A DNA stretch of 64,000 nt, taken from Terriglobia bacterium (GTDB lineage: Bacteria > Acidobacteriota > Terriglobia > Terriglobales > Acidobacteriaceae). The position numbers were made by a program, and so were the translations under genes. The notes under the pieces were generated by a model. The model saw nothing but the letters and a program-made list of their open reading frames with translations. It was not told the origin of the DNA and ran no database searches. Below are positions 1 through 10,597 of this stretch, one piece after another; positions within the stretch are counted from its first letter, which is position 1; every line of letters begins with the position of its first letter. The stretch spans positions 1 through 64,000 of the forward strand of contig JAIQFH010000007.1 of the NCBI GenBank assembly GCA_020073385.1, read 5' to 3'.

Positions 1-102
1 CATCTCGCCACACGGTTAAGTTGTTGAATGCAAAGGGGAAGAAATAGTTCCTGGATTTACACTGCGAAAGATATACTGACCGAACCTCTGTAGGATTTAT
101 TC

Positions 103-318
103 ATGGCCAAGGTTTTTACGATTACTGTCCCTCCTAAGCTGGGAAATAAGCGCCGCGTACGCACTTCTGATCCTCGTTACGTCGACGGACAACGCCTGCT
201 GGTGGAGGCCATGAAATATCTGGCGCAGGCCGACCCCGTGCGAAACCGGTCGGCAATCGAGTTGATCTCCGAACACGTGCGGACAAGGTTCCGGATGAGC
301 GATTCGCCGCTGGGGTAG
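103..318 (+). CDS. small hypothetical protein (71 aa)
   Basis: This short basic protein starts with MAKVFTITVPPKLG and has no signal peptide or membrane segment. The ATG follows a weak purine-rich stretch (TGTAGGA). It stands alone upstream of a strong inverted repeat at 362-388 that could end its transcript. I do not recognise the family. The middle (about residues 28-60) could form two helices. It could be a small DNA- or RNA-associated protein, but nothing in the sequence proves that, and chance coding is possible. Confidence 0.45.
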   Translation: MAKVFTITVPPKLGNKRRVRTSDPRYVDGQRLLVEAMKYLAQADPVRNRSAIELISEHVRTRFRMSDSPLG

Positions 319-361
319 GAACCGAGTTTCGGTAGGCTCATCAGAAAAGGAAGATAACGAG

Positions 362-388
362 GAGGGGCGCAGAATCTCTGCGCCCCTC
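362..388. terminator. perfect 12-bp-arm hairpin, probable bidirectional terminator
   Basis: GAGGGGCGCAGA (362-373) and its exact complement (377-388) flank a 3-nt loop. The hairpin lies between the converging 71-aa ORF and the Oar-like receptor that ends at 404. On the minus strand it is followed by a T-rich stretch, so it most likely serves the receptor gene. Confidence 0.75.
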
Positions 389-403
389 GCACTTCTGGTG
401 CCG

Positions 404-3400
404 TTAGAACGAATACCGCACGCCCACCTGCATCACCCGAGGCTTTCCTTGAATCTGGGTTAGGTTGTAGAAGTCGCTGGGCGGAGTCAATCCGAGCAGG
501 CCCGGGTCGGCCGCCACTTCTCCGTTGGAAAAACTGGTCAGGTGCTGGGTGTTGGTGACATTGAAAACGTCCCAGCGAACCTGTAACTGATGGTTGTCGC
601 TGTAGGGCATTTTCCAGGCTTTCCCAAGTCCCAAGTCCACATCAATATATCCAGGGTAACGCAGATAGTTGCGTGGACCGGTTTCACCGGGATAGGCATT
701 TCTGAAGTTCTGGTAAATCTGAGTGATATTACAGCTGCCAAAAAGATTCGGCGTTCCATTCACCGGCTTGTTGGGGCAGGAATGGATCGGCTTGAGTGGC
801 GTGACGTTCGACTGAAAATCCCAGTTCGTTGCCCACCGTCCGTCGTCAAAGGCAGAAGTCGCCGGCAATCCAGTGTTCCAGCGGAATATACTTGAGAGTT
901 GCCAGCCGCCGAGGATTGCGTCTACGGCCTTGTTGGCATTCCCTAGAAGGGCGTGACCTCTCCCAAAAGGCAACTGCCAGACCACGTCTGCGTTGATGTT
1001 GTGACGAGTGTCGAAGTCCGAGCTCGCGTAGTTGTCGCGCTGGCGGATGGGATTCACGATGAAGGAACCGTTGCCTTGGAAGTTTCCACCGATGCCAAAT
1101 TCGGCTTGCAAGCCAGACGCGTCATCGAGCGAATGCGACCACGTGTAGTTGAAGTCGAGGATCAAACTACTGAGGCGCTGGCGATACGACAGGGCGAGCG
1201 CATGATAGTTGGAGTTGCCGATCGTGCTCCAGGCCGAAAGGGTTCCGTACTGCGGTTGCATGAAACGGGGAGTAAAACCGTTGTAGGCTAAAGCCAAGTC
1301 GGCTTCGGCTTGTACATCGGTCCAGTCATTGGCTTCAAAGAAGTCATTGAGTTGGTATTCCCCATAGTAGGCTTGGGCATTTGTCCACGTGGGATCGTAG
1401 GTTAGCCCATCATAGTCTCCAATGATGGAGGCCATTCCTGCCGGGAAGACAGTATCGAAATACTGAGCGGCCTTGGACGAAAGCAGAGAAGGCACCTGGC
1501 TGATATCTTTACCTTGTTGACGAAGCTTCTCCAATTCCGTCGCTGCTCCGTACCAGTCGATGCCGGACTGAGGATCTCGAAGATTGTTGAAGGCGGCCAC
1601 GTCGCGATGAGCGAGCAGGCTGCGGCCCATGCGTCCGATATAGGATGCCGAGAACACAGCGCCTTTGGGGAGAGTGCGTTCGAAGGTGAAATTCCAGACG
1701 TACTCCGTGGGCGCGTGCAGGCCCGCATCCAAGGATGATTCGATACGCTCTCCGAACGTCGTGTCACCATTTAAGGAACTGGCTTCCAGCGGGAAATTCA
1801 GGCCGGTCGGTATATTGTTAGGATCGAGAGCCGCAGCAAGGGAGCGAACGTCCTGTCCAAAACCTGTAAAGAGCGGGCCCAGGGGCTTGCCGTTCGCCAG
1901 CGAACTGTCAAAAGTATTAGCGTGATTGGTGAAATTCGACGTGAATCCGAGAGAGTTGTTTAGATCCCAATCCACTGCGAGGGCTTGACCGTAGTAGTCG
2001 TTGGTTATGGCGAATCCGCCACGCAGCACGGACAACTTATTTCCGAACAGACGGCCAAAAAATCCGGAACCACCTTCCGGTGACCAGGCAACCGCAAATC
2101 TCGGCTGGAAGTTGTTCTTGTCCCAGTTGTACATAGGCGGTCCGCCGTTGGCAGGCCCGGACCGGCTAACACAGATCGGTGTTGTGTACTGGTTGCCCTG
2201 GGCGGCCGCTGCCAGCCGCGATTGAAAGTACTTACTCAAGGAATTGAGTATGCAACCGCTGCCCGTGTCAATTCCGGGCTGCACCTCGTATCCTTGCGTT
2301 TCGTAAACGGGGCGTTCCAGGCTGTAACGAAGGCCGATGGTCAGTGTGAGATTCGGGCGGACTTTCCACGTGTCCTGTGCGTAGCCGTCGTAGGCCTGGG
2401 TTGCGAAGTTGCGCGAGGTTGGTGTTCCGGGGGCCAGGAGATTTCCGGTCTTATCGAAGGTGAAGTTGGCAGTCAGTTCGGTAATGCGGCCTATGGCTGC
2501 TGTGCCGGCGTTTCTGACTTCGAGCGTCGATAGTAAAGACTGGCCCTGGTTCTCGTCACCGGAGAGTTGGTGTGCATCCAGATACGCCTGGAACGCCGCG
2601 GGAATGTTGGCTCCCGTATTCAGATAGAACGAGGGGTTGGTTTCCGCGAAATCATAGGCGGAAGCGTAACTTACGCGCTGGTTATTGATCTTGCGGATGT
2701 TCACGCCGAACTCAAAGTTGTGTTTTCCCTTTACCCACGAGAGATCGTCGGTAATGTTGTGGACCGGTGTAATCCGCGAGAGCGGATGGGTTTCCCCGTT
2801 CGGCTGGAAGACGAAACGGAAATCCGTGTCATTCCCGGTGCTGTCACCACCCTCGGTGAAAGCCTGTCGGGTGAAACCATAGCGGAAGCTGTTTACCAGA
2901 CTGTTACCGATGGTCCAAGTGTGGCCGGCCGCCAACCCCCAAGGATGGCTCCATACTCCCGGAGACGGAGTATCGGGAAGCCACTGAGGAAGCAGTTGAT
3001 GGTCGTATTGAACATTCAGACGAACGAATGCTATCTGGCGGCTGGTGAGATTAAAATCCAGCTTCGCCACGTGAGAGTTCAGTGTAGTCGGGGTGGGGGC
3101 GTTGAAGCGAAATCCGCCAGTGTTCAGCTGATCCCCCACTGTGCTGTCGTTGGCGGGATATTTCGAGGCTGCGGAAGCCAATGCGTCCAAAGCGGCCTGA
3201 TTGATACCCGCATCCTGGAAGGGACCCGGATTCGCAGGCGATAGAGTGAGGGAATCTTGCTGAACGCTACTACAGGAACTATCTGCACAATACAGATAGT
3301 TGATTGTGCCTTGGCCTAGATTCGCCAGTGGGACGGTTCGCACGACACTCTGGCCGCTGGCATCATGACGCCCCTCGTAAGCGTAGAAGAAGAAGGCCTT

Positions 3401-4327
3401 GTCCTTCACGATAGGACCGCCAAAGTTGCCACCAAACGTGTTCCGAACCAGAGGTGTCCGGGGAACAATTGGGTCGGAGTGGTTATTGAACCAATCGTTA
3501 GCGGTGAATCCTCGCGACCGATAGAATTCGGAAGCCGCTCCGTGCCATTTGTTCGAGCCTGATTTGGTAATCAGATTCACCTGAGAGCCCGAGGAACGTC
3601 CTTGATTTGCGTTTCCGTTGGCGGTGGTTACGCGAAATTCCTCCAAGGCTTCCGAGTTCAACCGGAGAGCTGGACCTGTAGTGATGTCACCCACGTCGCT
3701 ACCTAATGATCCTACGATCAGCCCGTTCGTACTTCGAGGGATATCGGTATTGCCGGTTTGAGCGTTATTAATGTCGACGCCGTCGAGAGTGATGTTCGAT
3801 TGGTCGGCCCTCGCCCCGGTTACGTACCCCTCGCGAGTCGAACCGGGTTGTAGTGTCAGCAGATCTACAATGTTGCGCGCTTCAAGAGGCAATTGCGTGA
3901 TTTGAAGGGACTCGAAATTATTGCCTAGCGTGGCATCCTGGGTGTTGATCACGGCTTCCTGGGCGCTGGCTTGTACCTCGACCACTTCTGTAGAAGCGCC
4001 AACTTCCAGCTCCACATTGCTCTCGGTCTGCTTGCCGATGAGGGCCTTCACGTTTCCGATTACCTTCTTCTTGAATCCCTTGGCTTCTGCTTCAATGCGA
4101 TAGTCACCTGGCGTAATCAGGTCGAAGACGAATGCTCCACTTTCAGTCGTGGTCGCGGTACGCACCCCATTGTTGGCGGTGTTTGTCAGCGTGACCGTAG
4201 CGTTGGGCAGGACTCGACCCTGCTGGTCAGATACGACTCCACGGATGGTTGAAGTTCCAGTCTGACTCCATGCCGTAATTGCTAGGGTCACAGCGCTGAT
4301 CAACAGTACTGCCCTGACTAGACGCAT
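404..4327 (-). CDS. Oar-like TonB-dependent receptor with carboxypeptidase-regulatory domain
   Basis: A giant outer-membrane protein of 1307 aa. It has an N-terminal signal peptide (about residues 1-21), then a carboxypeptidase regulatory-like beta domain (about 25-110, beginning TSTIRGVVSDQQGRVLP), a plug region (about 115-260, with the ITLDGVDINN stretch typical of this family) and a long beta-barrel. The last residue is Phe (GVRYSF), the usual BAM recognition signal. Such Oar-like receptors are very abundant in Acidobacteriota and are thought to move large substrates or act in adhesion; the ligand here cannot be read. A similar receptor lies directly upstream, but a terminator separates them, so each is probably transcribed alone. 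No SusD-like partner is present. Confidence 0.93.
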   Translation of the reverse strand: MRLVRAVLLISAVTLAITAWSQTGTSTIRGVVSDQQGRVLPNATVTLTNTANNGVRTATTTESGAFVFDLITPGDYRIEAEAKGFKKKVIGNVKALIGKQTESNVELEVGASTEVVEVQASAQEAVINTQDATLGNNFESLQITQLPLEARNIVDLLTLQPGSTREGYVTGARADQSNITLDGVDINNAQTGNTDIPRSTNGLIVGSLGSDVGDITTGPALRLNSEALEEFRVTTANGNANQGRSSGSQVNLITKSGSNKWHGAASEFYRSRGFTANDWFNNHSDPIVPRTPLVRNTFGGNFGGPIVKDKAFFFYAYEGRHDASGQSVVRTVPLANLGQGTINYLYCADSSCSSVQQDSLTLSPANPGPFQDAGINQAALDALASAASKYPANDSTVGDQLNTGGFRFNAPTPTTLNSHVAKLDFNLTSRQIAFVRLNVQYDHQLLPQWLPDTPSPGVWSHPWGLAAGHTWTIGNSLVNSFRYGFTRQAFTEGGDSTGNDTDFRFVFQPNGETHPLSRITPVHNITDDLSWVKGKHNFEFGVNIRKINNQRVSYASAYDFAETNPSFYLNTGANIPAAFQAYLDAHQLSGDENQGQSLLSTLEVRNAGTAAIGRITELTANFTFDKTGNLLAPGTPTSRNFATQAYDGYAQDTWKVRPNLTLTIGLRYSLERPVYETQGYEVQPGIDTGSGCILNSLSKYFQSRLAAAAQGNQYTTPICVSRSGPANGGPPMYNWDKNNFQPRFAVAWSPEGGSGFFGRLFGNKLSVLRGGFAITNDYYGQALAVDWDLNNSLGFTSNFTNHANTFDSSLANGKPLGPLFTGFGQDVRSLAAALDPNNIPTGLNFPLEASSLNGDTTFGERIESSLDAGLHAPTEYVWNFTFERTLPKGAVFSASYIGRMGRSLLAHRDVAAFNNLRDPQSGIDWYGAATELEKLRQQGKDISQVPSLLSSKAAQYFDTVFPAGMASIIGDYDGLTYDPTWTNAQAYYGEYQLNDFFEANDWTDVQAEADLALAYNGFTPRFMQPQYGTLSAWSTIGNSNYHALALSYRQRLSSLILDFNYTWSHSLDDASGLQAEFGIGGNFQGNGSFIVNPIRQRDNYASSDFDTRHNINADVVWQLPFGRGHALLGNANKAVDAILGGWQLSSIFRWNTGLPATSAFDDGRWATNWDFQSNVTPLKPIHSCPNKPVNGTPNLFGSCNITQIYQNFRNAYPGETGPRNYLRYPGYIDVDLGLGKAWKMPYSDNHQLQVRWDVFNVTNTQHLTSFSNGEVAADPGLLGLTPPSDFYNLTQIQGKPRVMQVGVRYSF

Positions 4328-4740
4328 ATCGGCTCCTCGCCTATAGAGAGTGGGTGATGTTTAGACTTCGGCAAACACAGACAATTAATGACACGGGACC
4401 ACAACAGCCCTGATGGGGCGCTATTGTGCTCCTGCGGTACAGAAATGTTCAAGTTGTATTTTGTTGTGTAAAACGATTCAATGCTGGCGAAAACGCGGCA
4501 CGGTCGCAACATGACCGCGGGACAGACCTTAGAAGTGGAATTGCCGGGGAATGTTAAGGCCGCTAGTGGTGCGGCGCTCGAGCCAGAAAAAGAACAAATC
4601 CGCCGATGCGGAAAATTTCAAGGCTGCGAACCCGGCTCAATTCTGACAAAAAAGAGGGGGGCGGATTTTGTCCGCCCCCCCAGTGGTTTATTGCGCTTCT
4701 CGTCGAATGGCGATCGAGCGTGCTACCGCTCCTTCCTCGG
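4328..4740. other. intergenic region between the two receptors
   Basis: This 413-bp stretch has no convincing gene. Its right side carries the terminator of the second receptor (4649-4680). The left half must contain the promoter and leader of the first receptor, but no clear -35/-10 pair stands out. Short reading frames here lack family resemblance. Confidence 0.6.
4649..4680 (-). terminator. rho-independent terminator of the second Oar-like receptor
   Basis: On the minus strand GGGGGGCGGA and its complement form a 10-bp stem around a 5-nt loop (4656-4680), followed directly by TCTTTTTTG. It lies 60 bp after the stop of the gene ending at 4741. Confidence 0.9.
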
Positions 4741-7700
4741 TTAGAACTCGTACCGCAGGGCGAATTGCATGACCCGCGGGTTCGTGAGCAGTCCGCTGAA
4801 AGTTCCGAAGGAACCTGCCTGATCGATGTTGTTCGTCACGGAGTTCACATCGAATTCAGGATGATTTAGCACGTTAAACACTTCCCAACGGAACTTGAGG
4901 AGATGATGCTCGGAGTAAGGCATCTGCCAGGTCTTGCTCAGCGCGGCGTCCAGACCGGCGTAGCCGGGTCCGCGAACCTGGCTCCGTCCTCCAGCTTCGC
5001 CGGGGAAGTCATGGCGAAACGCGTCGATCCCGGTCGGACCGTTCGGATCGGGAAACAAGTTGGGCACCTGATTCGGGAAGGCGCCGCTTTGTTTTGTCAC
5101 TCCGGTCTTTGCGGGACCAATTTGCGTGGCCGCGCCACCCAGTTGCCAGTTCGTAGGCCAAGTGCCGCCGTTACCGATGGTCAAGGGGAATCCGCTGGTC
5201 CAGCGGGCAAGACCGGAAAGCTGCCAGCCGCCGATAAAGGCATTGGTAAAGCCGTTAGCATTCCGGGCCAGGAGCTTTCCCTTGCCGAGAGGTAACTCGA
5301 TGATGAAGTTGGTGTTCAGCTGATGCGTTGTGTCGAAGTCTGAGATGCCGCGCTGCTGGTTCGGATCCCAGGAGTTGATGATGTTTCCGCTGATGCCCCC
5401 TGCTCCGCCGTTCCAGGGTTGGACTCGTTCGGCGGAGGACGAAAGATCGATGGATTTCCCGTAGGTGTAATTGAGGTCGAATTGCACTCCGTGCGACATC
5501 CGCTTGCGCAGTGTTACCTGCAAAGCGTTGTAGTTCGCATTTCCGACCGAGCGCCATGCGTACAAGGAGTGGAACTGGCTGTTGAAATACGCGTTCGGGC
5601 CAAGGACTGTCGCGTAGTGATTGAGCGAACAGGGGCTGTTGCTGCTATTGGAATAGTTGCAGTTCGGCAACCCTTGTATCATCCCAGCGATCCCCGCGAC
5701 GCCTAGCGGGTTAAAATCGGACCCGGCATAGTCGATTGCGGAGAGTGCAGTGGTCTCGTTGAAGGTGAAGCAGTTGTACAAATCGTAGGCTGCTTGTAGG
5801 GGATCGGTTGTGTACTGGTAAGGACCGTTCCCACTCACGTTCCCTGAGCAGGAAAGGTTGTACTGGTCACCGGGCTGCAGGGGCGCGATCATGTTCTGCC
5901 AGTACGCGGCGGTGGGCCCGACCAAGGCGGGCGTGATCGAACTGGTTGGAGTACCTTGCGCCGACAACTCGGAAAAGCGGCGAGCCGCCGAAAAATAGTT
6001 GACCTTTGATGTTTGGTCCACGAGATCAATCGGCATGGCCAAGTCTTCCTGAGCCAGCAAGCGGTGCGAGAGGCGTCCCACGTAGGAAACTTCCAGACTC
6101 AAGCCATTCGCCAACTCACGACCGACCGACAGATTAAGCGTGTACGAATAGGGCGTCTTGAGGTGGTCATCCAAGCCCCAGAAGATTCCGAGACCGGTAC
6201 CCGAGGAGGGCGGAGTATAAGGAAAGCCCCCTTGCGGTGTCGACGGCGCAAAAGGAGTCACGCCATCGAACAGAGTCGTCGGGATGGACGTGAGGCTGGT
6301 GAGTCTGGGAGCGTTACCGGCGGTCGGCAGTACAGAGTTGGTGAGATTGGTGGAAAGCCCAAAGGATCCGTTCTGATCGAAGGATGAGAGCAATCCGGGC
6401 CCGATATGATCGTAGGCCATTCCGAACCCACCACGGATGACGGTCTTGTCGCCTTCACCGACAAGGCGGCGCAACCAACCTCCATCCGGGCGCGGCGTGT
6501 AGGCGAAAGAAATCTTCGGAGCAAAGTTGTGGTAGTCCCAGCCATAGTAGCCAATCTTCCCGTTCGCCGGCCCAGCCAGATTGAAAGACACCACCGGATC
6601 CTGGTTTGAACCGATTCCATTCCGCATTTCCTGCTGTCTCAGGTTGAACCATTTCGCCATGCTGATGGTGGGAGTCACTTCGGTGCCGGTTGTCTCCCAC
6701 GGCGGGGAGAATAGCGAATAGCGCAGTCCGACGTTAACGGTGAGATTGGGCTTCATTTTGTACGAGTCCTGAATGTAGAACTCGTACTCGTCGGCGCCCC
6801 AGTGCCGCGCTACGGGCGCACCCTGGGGGATGGCGGTACCTGTCTTGTCGAAATTGAAGAAGGCATTGTACTCAGTCACCATGCCGAGCAGGGCGACGGT
6901 AGGGTAGTCGTACTGGTTGGCGAAATCGCCACTCACCGCGGGGAGTCCACCGTTCGGGGGATCAAAGGGGCTCGTTTTCTTGCCGGCGAATCCGGCGGTG
7001 TCGAGAGCCGACACGTTAGTGACTCCGTTAGGAAACGAGTTTATGAAGTTATTGCGCGGGCTGCGGATAAAGCGCAGATTGGTTCCGAATTGCAGGGTGT
7101 GCTTGCCTTTGGCCCAAGAGATATCATCAACGAAGTTCTCAACGGTGGAGCGGAAATCTTGCCCGCGCCTAACTGCCAGACTGGAGTCGTTCGTTGTGCT
7201 GTTGTCGTTCAGTCCCCGGAAGAAGATCACTGGGGTCGAATCGTTGTTGCCGGGCTGACCCCAACTTTGGCGAGTGTATCCCCAGTGAAAATTGTTCAAC
7301 AGCGTAGGCCGGATCGTTGCCGTGTAGCCGACGGTAAATCCCTTGCTGTAATCGGCCAGGCTGGTCAGCGGAGCCCCGCCGGGAAGATACGGTGCTCCCG
7401 CCTGTACGTCATTGCGGAGTGCTCCGCGCCAGAACAGGGTGTGATCGCCGTTCTGCGTGATCTTGTAGTCCACACGCGCGATGTACCAGTTTTTGTTTGT
7501 CGGGATGGGCCCGCGGAAGCGATAACCCAGGAAATTGAATGCGTCGCCCTGCGAGTTGTCGTTGGCGTGCGGGAAGGACTGCAAGTAGCTTGAAGCGCCG
7601 CAGCATATTACGGAGTCAGGGCCGATGCCGTGCGGATCCAGGCTCGCAAGGTTGGCTGCGGTCATGCCGAAAACTCCGGCGGGAACATTGTAGAGCGCGC

Positions 7701-8793
7701 CGCTTACACCTGCGACCTGCCCGCCTGGACATTGTGATGCGTCGTCGCACTGGTATTGAACGATGCCATCGCGGAAGGCGTCGCTGGGAACAATCCGAAC
7801 ATCACTTTCCTCCTCGCGCTGGCGGGCGGCCTCATAATTGGCGAAGAAGTACAAGCGATTCTTGAGAATTGGCCCGCCGACCGATCCGCCGAAGATGTTG
7901 CGTATCAACTTAGGGGGCAGATTCTCGACGCCACTCTGGATCTGGGACGACTTCACGAAATAGTCGTTGGCGCTGGTGTAGGTATTGCGGAGATATTCGT
8001 AGAGCGAACCGTGAAAGTTGTTCGTGCCGCTCTTTGTAACCAGAGAAACCTGGGCGCCCGAAGAACGTCCGGCGTCGGCCCCATAATTGGTCGTCGTCAC
8101 GCGGAATTCCTGCATCGAATCGAGAGTGACGGGAAGTACCGACGAGAAGGCGTAGCCGTTGACCTGGTCGTTCACATCGACGCCGTCAAGGGTAATGTTT
8201 GTCTGGTCGCTATGAGCGCCGTTAACAGCGCCGTTGCGAGTGTCGTTGGTCTGCGCGTTCAAGCTTTCGCGGTGTCCGAAGTAGGTAACGCCGGCCTGCA
8301 ACGTGAGCAAGTCGGGAACGTTGCGTCCTTCCATGGGAAGCTGCTTGACCTGAATTTCGTTGAAAGCATTCCCGATAGAGGCATCGGTGGTGTTAATCGC
8401 GGCGGCTTCGGCACTTACCTCGACGGTCTCTGTGGACGTACCGATAGCCAACTTCACGTTAACCGTCGCTGGAGTATCCACGAGCAGTTGAAGTTGTTTC
8501 TGCTGATACTTGCTGAATCCGGTCATTTCGACGGTCAAATCGTAAGTGCCGGGCTGAAGCTGCAGGAATTCGTAACTGCCGGTGTCATTGCTCGTTGCAG
8601 TGCGCTGGATACCTCGATCGGAACTCGTCAAGGTGACCATGGCGTGGGCAACGGCGGCGCCGCTTGAGTCACTCACTGTTCCACGCAAAGACGTTGATCC
8701 CGTCTGGCTTGCCACCAGGCTGGCGAATACCAGCAACATACCGACGACAGATGCAACTACACGTACGCGACGGCGCATCGAGGCCTCCTTCAC
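4741..8793 (-). CDS. Oar-like TonB-dependent receptor with carboxypeptidase-regulatory domain
   Basis: A 1350-aa paralogue of the neighbouring receptor with the same architecture: signal peptide (about 1-29, ending VASQ), carboxypeptidase regulatory-like domain (about 33-115, TSLRGTVSDSSGAAVAH), a plug with ITLDGVDVNDQ (about 200-210), and a beta-barrel ending in Phe (ALRYEF). The chosen start gives a complete signal peptide, and a GAGG stretch lies just upstream. The two receptors share the plan but differ widely in the barrel, which suggests old duplication and different ligands. The upstream 240 bp is AT-rich and should hold the promoter. Confidence 0.93.
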   Translation of the reverse strand: MKEASMRRRVRVVASVVGMLLVFASLVASQTGSTSLRGTVSDSSGAAVAHAMVTLTSSDRGIQRTATSNDTGSYEFLQLQPGTYDLTVEMTGFSKYQQKQLQLLVDTPATVNVKLAIGTSTETVEVSAEAAAINTTDASIGNAFNEIQVKQLPMEGRNVPDLLTLQAGVTYFGHRESLNAQTNDTRNGAVNGAHSDQTNITLDGVDVNDQVNGYAFSSVLPVTLDSMQEFRVTTTNYGADAGRSSGAQVSLVTKSGTNNFHGSLYEYLRNTYTSANDYFVKSSQIQSGVENLPPKLIRNIFGGSVGGPILKNRLYFFANYEAARQREEESDVRIVPSDAFRDGIVQYQCDDASQCPGGQVAGVSGALYNVPAGVFGMTAANLASLDPHGIGPDSVICCGASSYLQSFPHANDNSQGDAFNFLGYRFRGPIPTNKNWYIARVDYKITQNGDHTLFWRGALRNDVQAGAPYLPGGAPLTSLADYSKGFTVGYTATIRPTLLNNFHWGYTRQSWGQPGNNDSTPVIFFRGLNDNSTTNDSSLAVRRGQDFRSTVENFVDDISWAKGKHTLQFGTNLRFIRSPRNNFINSFPNGVTNVSALDTAGFAGKKTSPFDPPNGGLPAVSGDFANQYDYPTVALLGMVTEYNAFFNFDKTGTAIPQGAPVARHWGADEYEFYIQDSYKMKPNLTVNVGLRYSLFSPPWETTGTEVTPTISMAKWFNLRQQEMRNGIGSNQDPVVSFNLAGPANGKIGYYGWDYHNFAPKISFAYTPRPDGGWLRRLVGEGDKTVIRGGFGMAYDHIGPGLLSSFDQNGSFGLSTNLTNSVLPTAGNAPRLTSLTSIPTTLFDGVTPFAPSTPQGGFPYTPPSSGTGLGIFWGLDDHLKTPYSYTLNLSVGRELANGLSLEVSYVGRLSHRLLAQEDLAMPIDLVDQTSKVNYFSAARRFSELSAQGTPTSSITPALVGPTAAYWQNMIAPLQPGDQYNLSCSGNVSGNGPYQYTTDPLQAAYDLYNCFTFNETTALSAIDYAGSDFNPLGVAGIAGMIQGLPNCNYSNSSNSPCSLNHYATVLGPNAYFNSQFHSLYAWRSVGNANYNALQVTLRKRMSHGVQFDLNYTYGKSIDLSSSAERVQPWNGGAGGISGNIINSWDPNQQRGISDFDTTHQLNTNFIIELPLGKGKLLARNANGFTNAFIGGWQLSGLARWTSGFPLTIGNGGTWPTNWQLGGAATQIGPAKTGVTKQSGAFPNQVPNLFPDPNGPTGIDAFRHDFPGEAGGRSQVRGPGYAGLDAALSKTWQMPYSEHHLLKFRWEVFNVLNHPEFDVNSVTNNIDQAGSFGTFSGLLTNPRVMQFALRYEF

Positions 8794-9033
8794 CTACAAG
8801 GCATAACAACTGAAATTTTGTTTACCCGCACCCTGGGAGGGCAGGAACAACCTTGCATTGTGGTTGTGCAGAGGAGTGCAACTACAGGGCCAAGACGCAC
8901 AATCGAATTTTCAGCGCGTTACATTCGTCGGGATGCGCGAGATACAGGTTTTCACATACGAAGAGTCATAACTTTAGCTGTTTCATATACATAACTTAAT
9001 AACAAAATAAGTTAGACATCAGCGGACTGACAT

Positions 9034-10476
9034 TCATGTGCCAATGTTCGACCTCTCAACGATTCGTGTCCGATGAAACAACGCCGACGCCGCAACGATC
9101 AAGGCAGGGAAGCACTCAAGGGTGTAGCGAGGCTCGGGATTTTCGAGGCTCCCGAGAAAGAGAGAGCGCAGCAGCACAAACACGAGAAGCATTCCGATCC
9201 CAAACGTTGCGCGACCGCGCACGAAGCCCGCGACTCCCATCAATACGTAGGCGAGGTTGATTACGCCGAAAGCGAGGCTCAGTGCGAGCCAACGGTGATC
9301 ATCATTGAATTCCCACCAGCGGGGATCGGATGGAAAGAGTTCTGTCCGCGGGCGCAGCCACATATCGGCGATGCGGAGCGCCGGGAGCCACACGTAGTAG
9401 CGCAGCCGAGCATCGTGGATACGTTCCTCCGCCAGAGCAGCAAAGCGCGCGTCGTTTTCCGGAGTCACATCGTGGCTCGCGTTGTAGTCGGAGAAGAGGT
9501 CGGCGGTCTGCTTTCGTTGCTGGGAAGAATCCAAGGCTCGACTCGGAAGCCGGCTGAATTCGATATCAGAGCCGGGGACCGGCCAGTAGATTTCCTGCAC
9601 GGAGACGTAATCGGCCATCCATGTTTTTACCCAGCGGTTGAAACCCGGCATCACGGATTCATCGGAGTCGTTGGCATAACGTGGAGCGAGAGGCTGAAAG
9701 CGGTGGATCGTGTGGAGGTTCCGCAGTGTCCACGGAATCAGAGGTGCGAGAGCGCCGGTCGCCACGAGGACGCCGGCCAGAATGAGTGCAGACGGCGCGA
9801 GTCCCAGCTTCGCCGAATCCGTTGCTCGGCGCAGCGACTTGAACAGCAGCCACAAGAGATATCCGCCGATGGATGCGAGCAAAATGCCGCCGTCGGGCCT
9901 GAGCAGAATGGCACCTCCGATGGCTAGTCCGCAACCAAGCCAGGCCAGGCGCGGTCTGGCGGATGCGCCACCAATATTCAGACCACGAAATGCGAGATCA
10001 AATGCAAGGGCGGTGAAGAATATTTCAAGCGTCTCGGTCAGCGCGGCGGCAGCATAGTTGGCAAGAAAGGGGCAGATGGCGCAGAGCAGGAACGCGGCTT
10101 TCGCGGCACGGTCCGAAAACAGACGACGAGCCATGCCGGCGACCAGGAAACAGGTCGCCAAATCGAACAGCACCTGTACGAGCAGCACCGCTCGGAAGTT
10201 GTCGTTGCCGAACAGCCGAAAGATCGCGGCCAGGAATGCGGGATAACCCGGCAGACGGGAGAGCGTTGGCATGATCGCGCCCGAGTTCGTGATCCCGTAA
10301 ATGCCGTGCTGCAGCCAGTTCTTGGCGATATCAGCGTACAAGCGGGAGTCATCGACCACCCCGGGGGCGCGGTAGACCAAGACGAGGCGGAAAGCCAAGC
10401 CCGCCAGGGTGATCCCGATGAAGAACCGCGCGTGCTTGGGGATCATTTCAGGCATCACCGCCTCGCTGCGAATCAT
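9034..10476 (-). CDS. GT39-type membrane glycosyltransferase (PMT_2-like)
   Basis: A 480-aa polytopic membrane protein. The first loop after TM1 has the acidic motif VVDDSRLYADIAKNW (about residues 37-51), matching the catalytic Asp region of the GT-C family (ArnT/PMT type), which moves sugars from polyprenyl-phosphate carriers on the periplasmic side. About 9-10 hydrophobic segments follow, with a soluble loop near residues 290-370. A start at residue 8 (MPEM) is also possible. The acceptor is unknown. It is divergent from the polysaccharide enzyme starting at 10598, so a shared role in surface glycans is possible but unproven. Confidence 0.8.
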   Translation of the reverse strand: MIRSEAVMPEMIPKHARFFIGITLAGLAFRLVLVYRAPGVVDDSRLYADIAKNWLQHGIYGITNSGAIMPTLSRLPGYPAFLAAIFRLFGNDNFRAVLLVQVLFDLATCFLVAGMARRLFSDRAAKAAFLLCAICPFLANYAAAALTETLEIFFTALAFDLAFRGLNIGGASARPRLAWLGCGLAIGGAILLRPDGGILLASIGGYLLWLLFKSLRRATDSAKLGLAPSALILAGVLVATGALAPLIPWTLRNLHTIHRFQPLAPRYANDSDESVMPGFNRWVKTWMADYVSVQEIYWPVPGSDIEFSRLPSRALDSSQQRKQTADLFSDYNASHDVTPENDARFAALAEERIHDARLRYYVWLPALRIADMWLRPRTELFPSDPRWWEFNDDHRWLALSLAFGVINLAYVLMGVAGFVRGRATFGIGMLLVFVLLRSLFLGSLENPEPRYTLECFPALIVAASALFHRTRIVERSNIGT

Positions 10477-10597
10477 AGCGCGTCAGGGCTACCCCAGCGC
10501 CGGAAACTGGCATCGTATGACTCAGAGCAGCTACTCACCCTGCCTTTCCGAGAATTGACCGTGTGCCTGCAGCGGCATACGATGAACATCGTCCCCC

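Noticed and set aside
8849-8872. Operator upstream of the second receptor (imperfect TGTGGTTG-TGCA palindrome)
   Set aside because: The arms are imperfect, no second copy is seen before the other receptor, and no promoter elements align with it.
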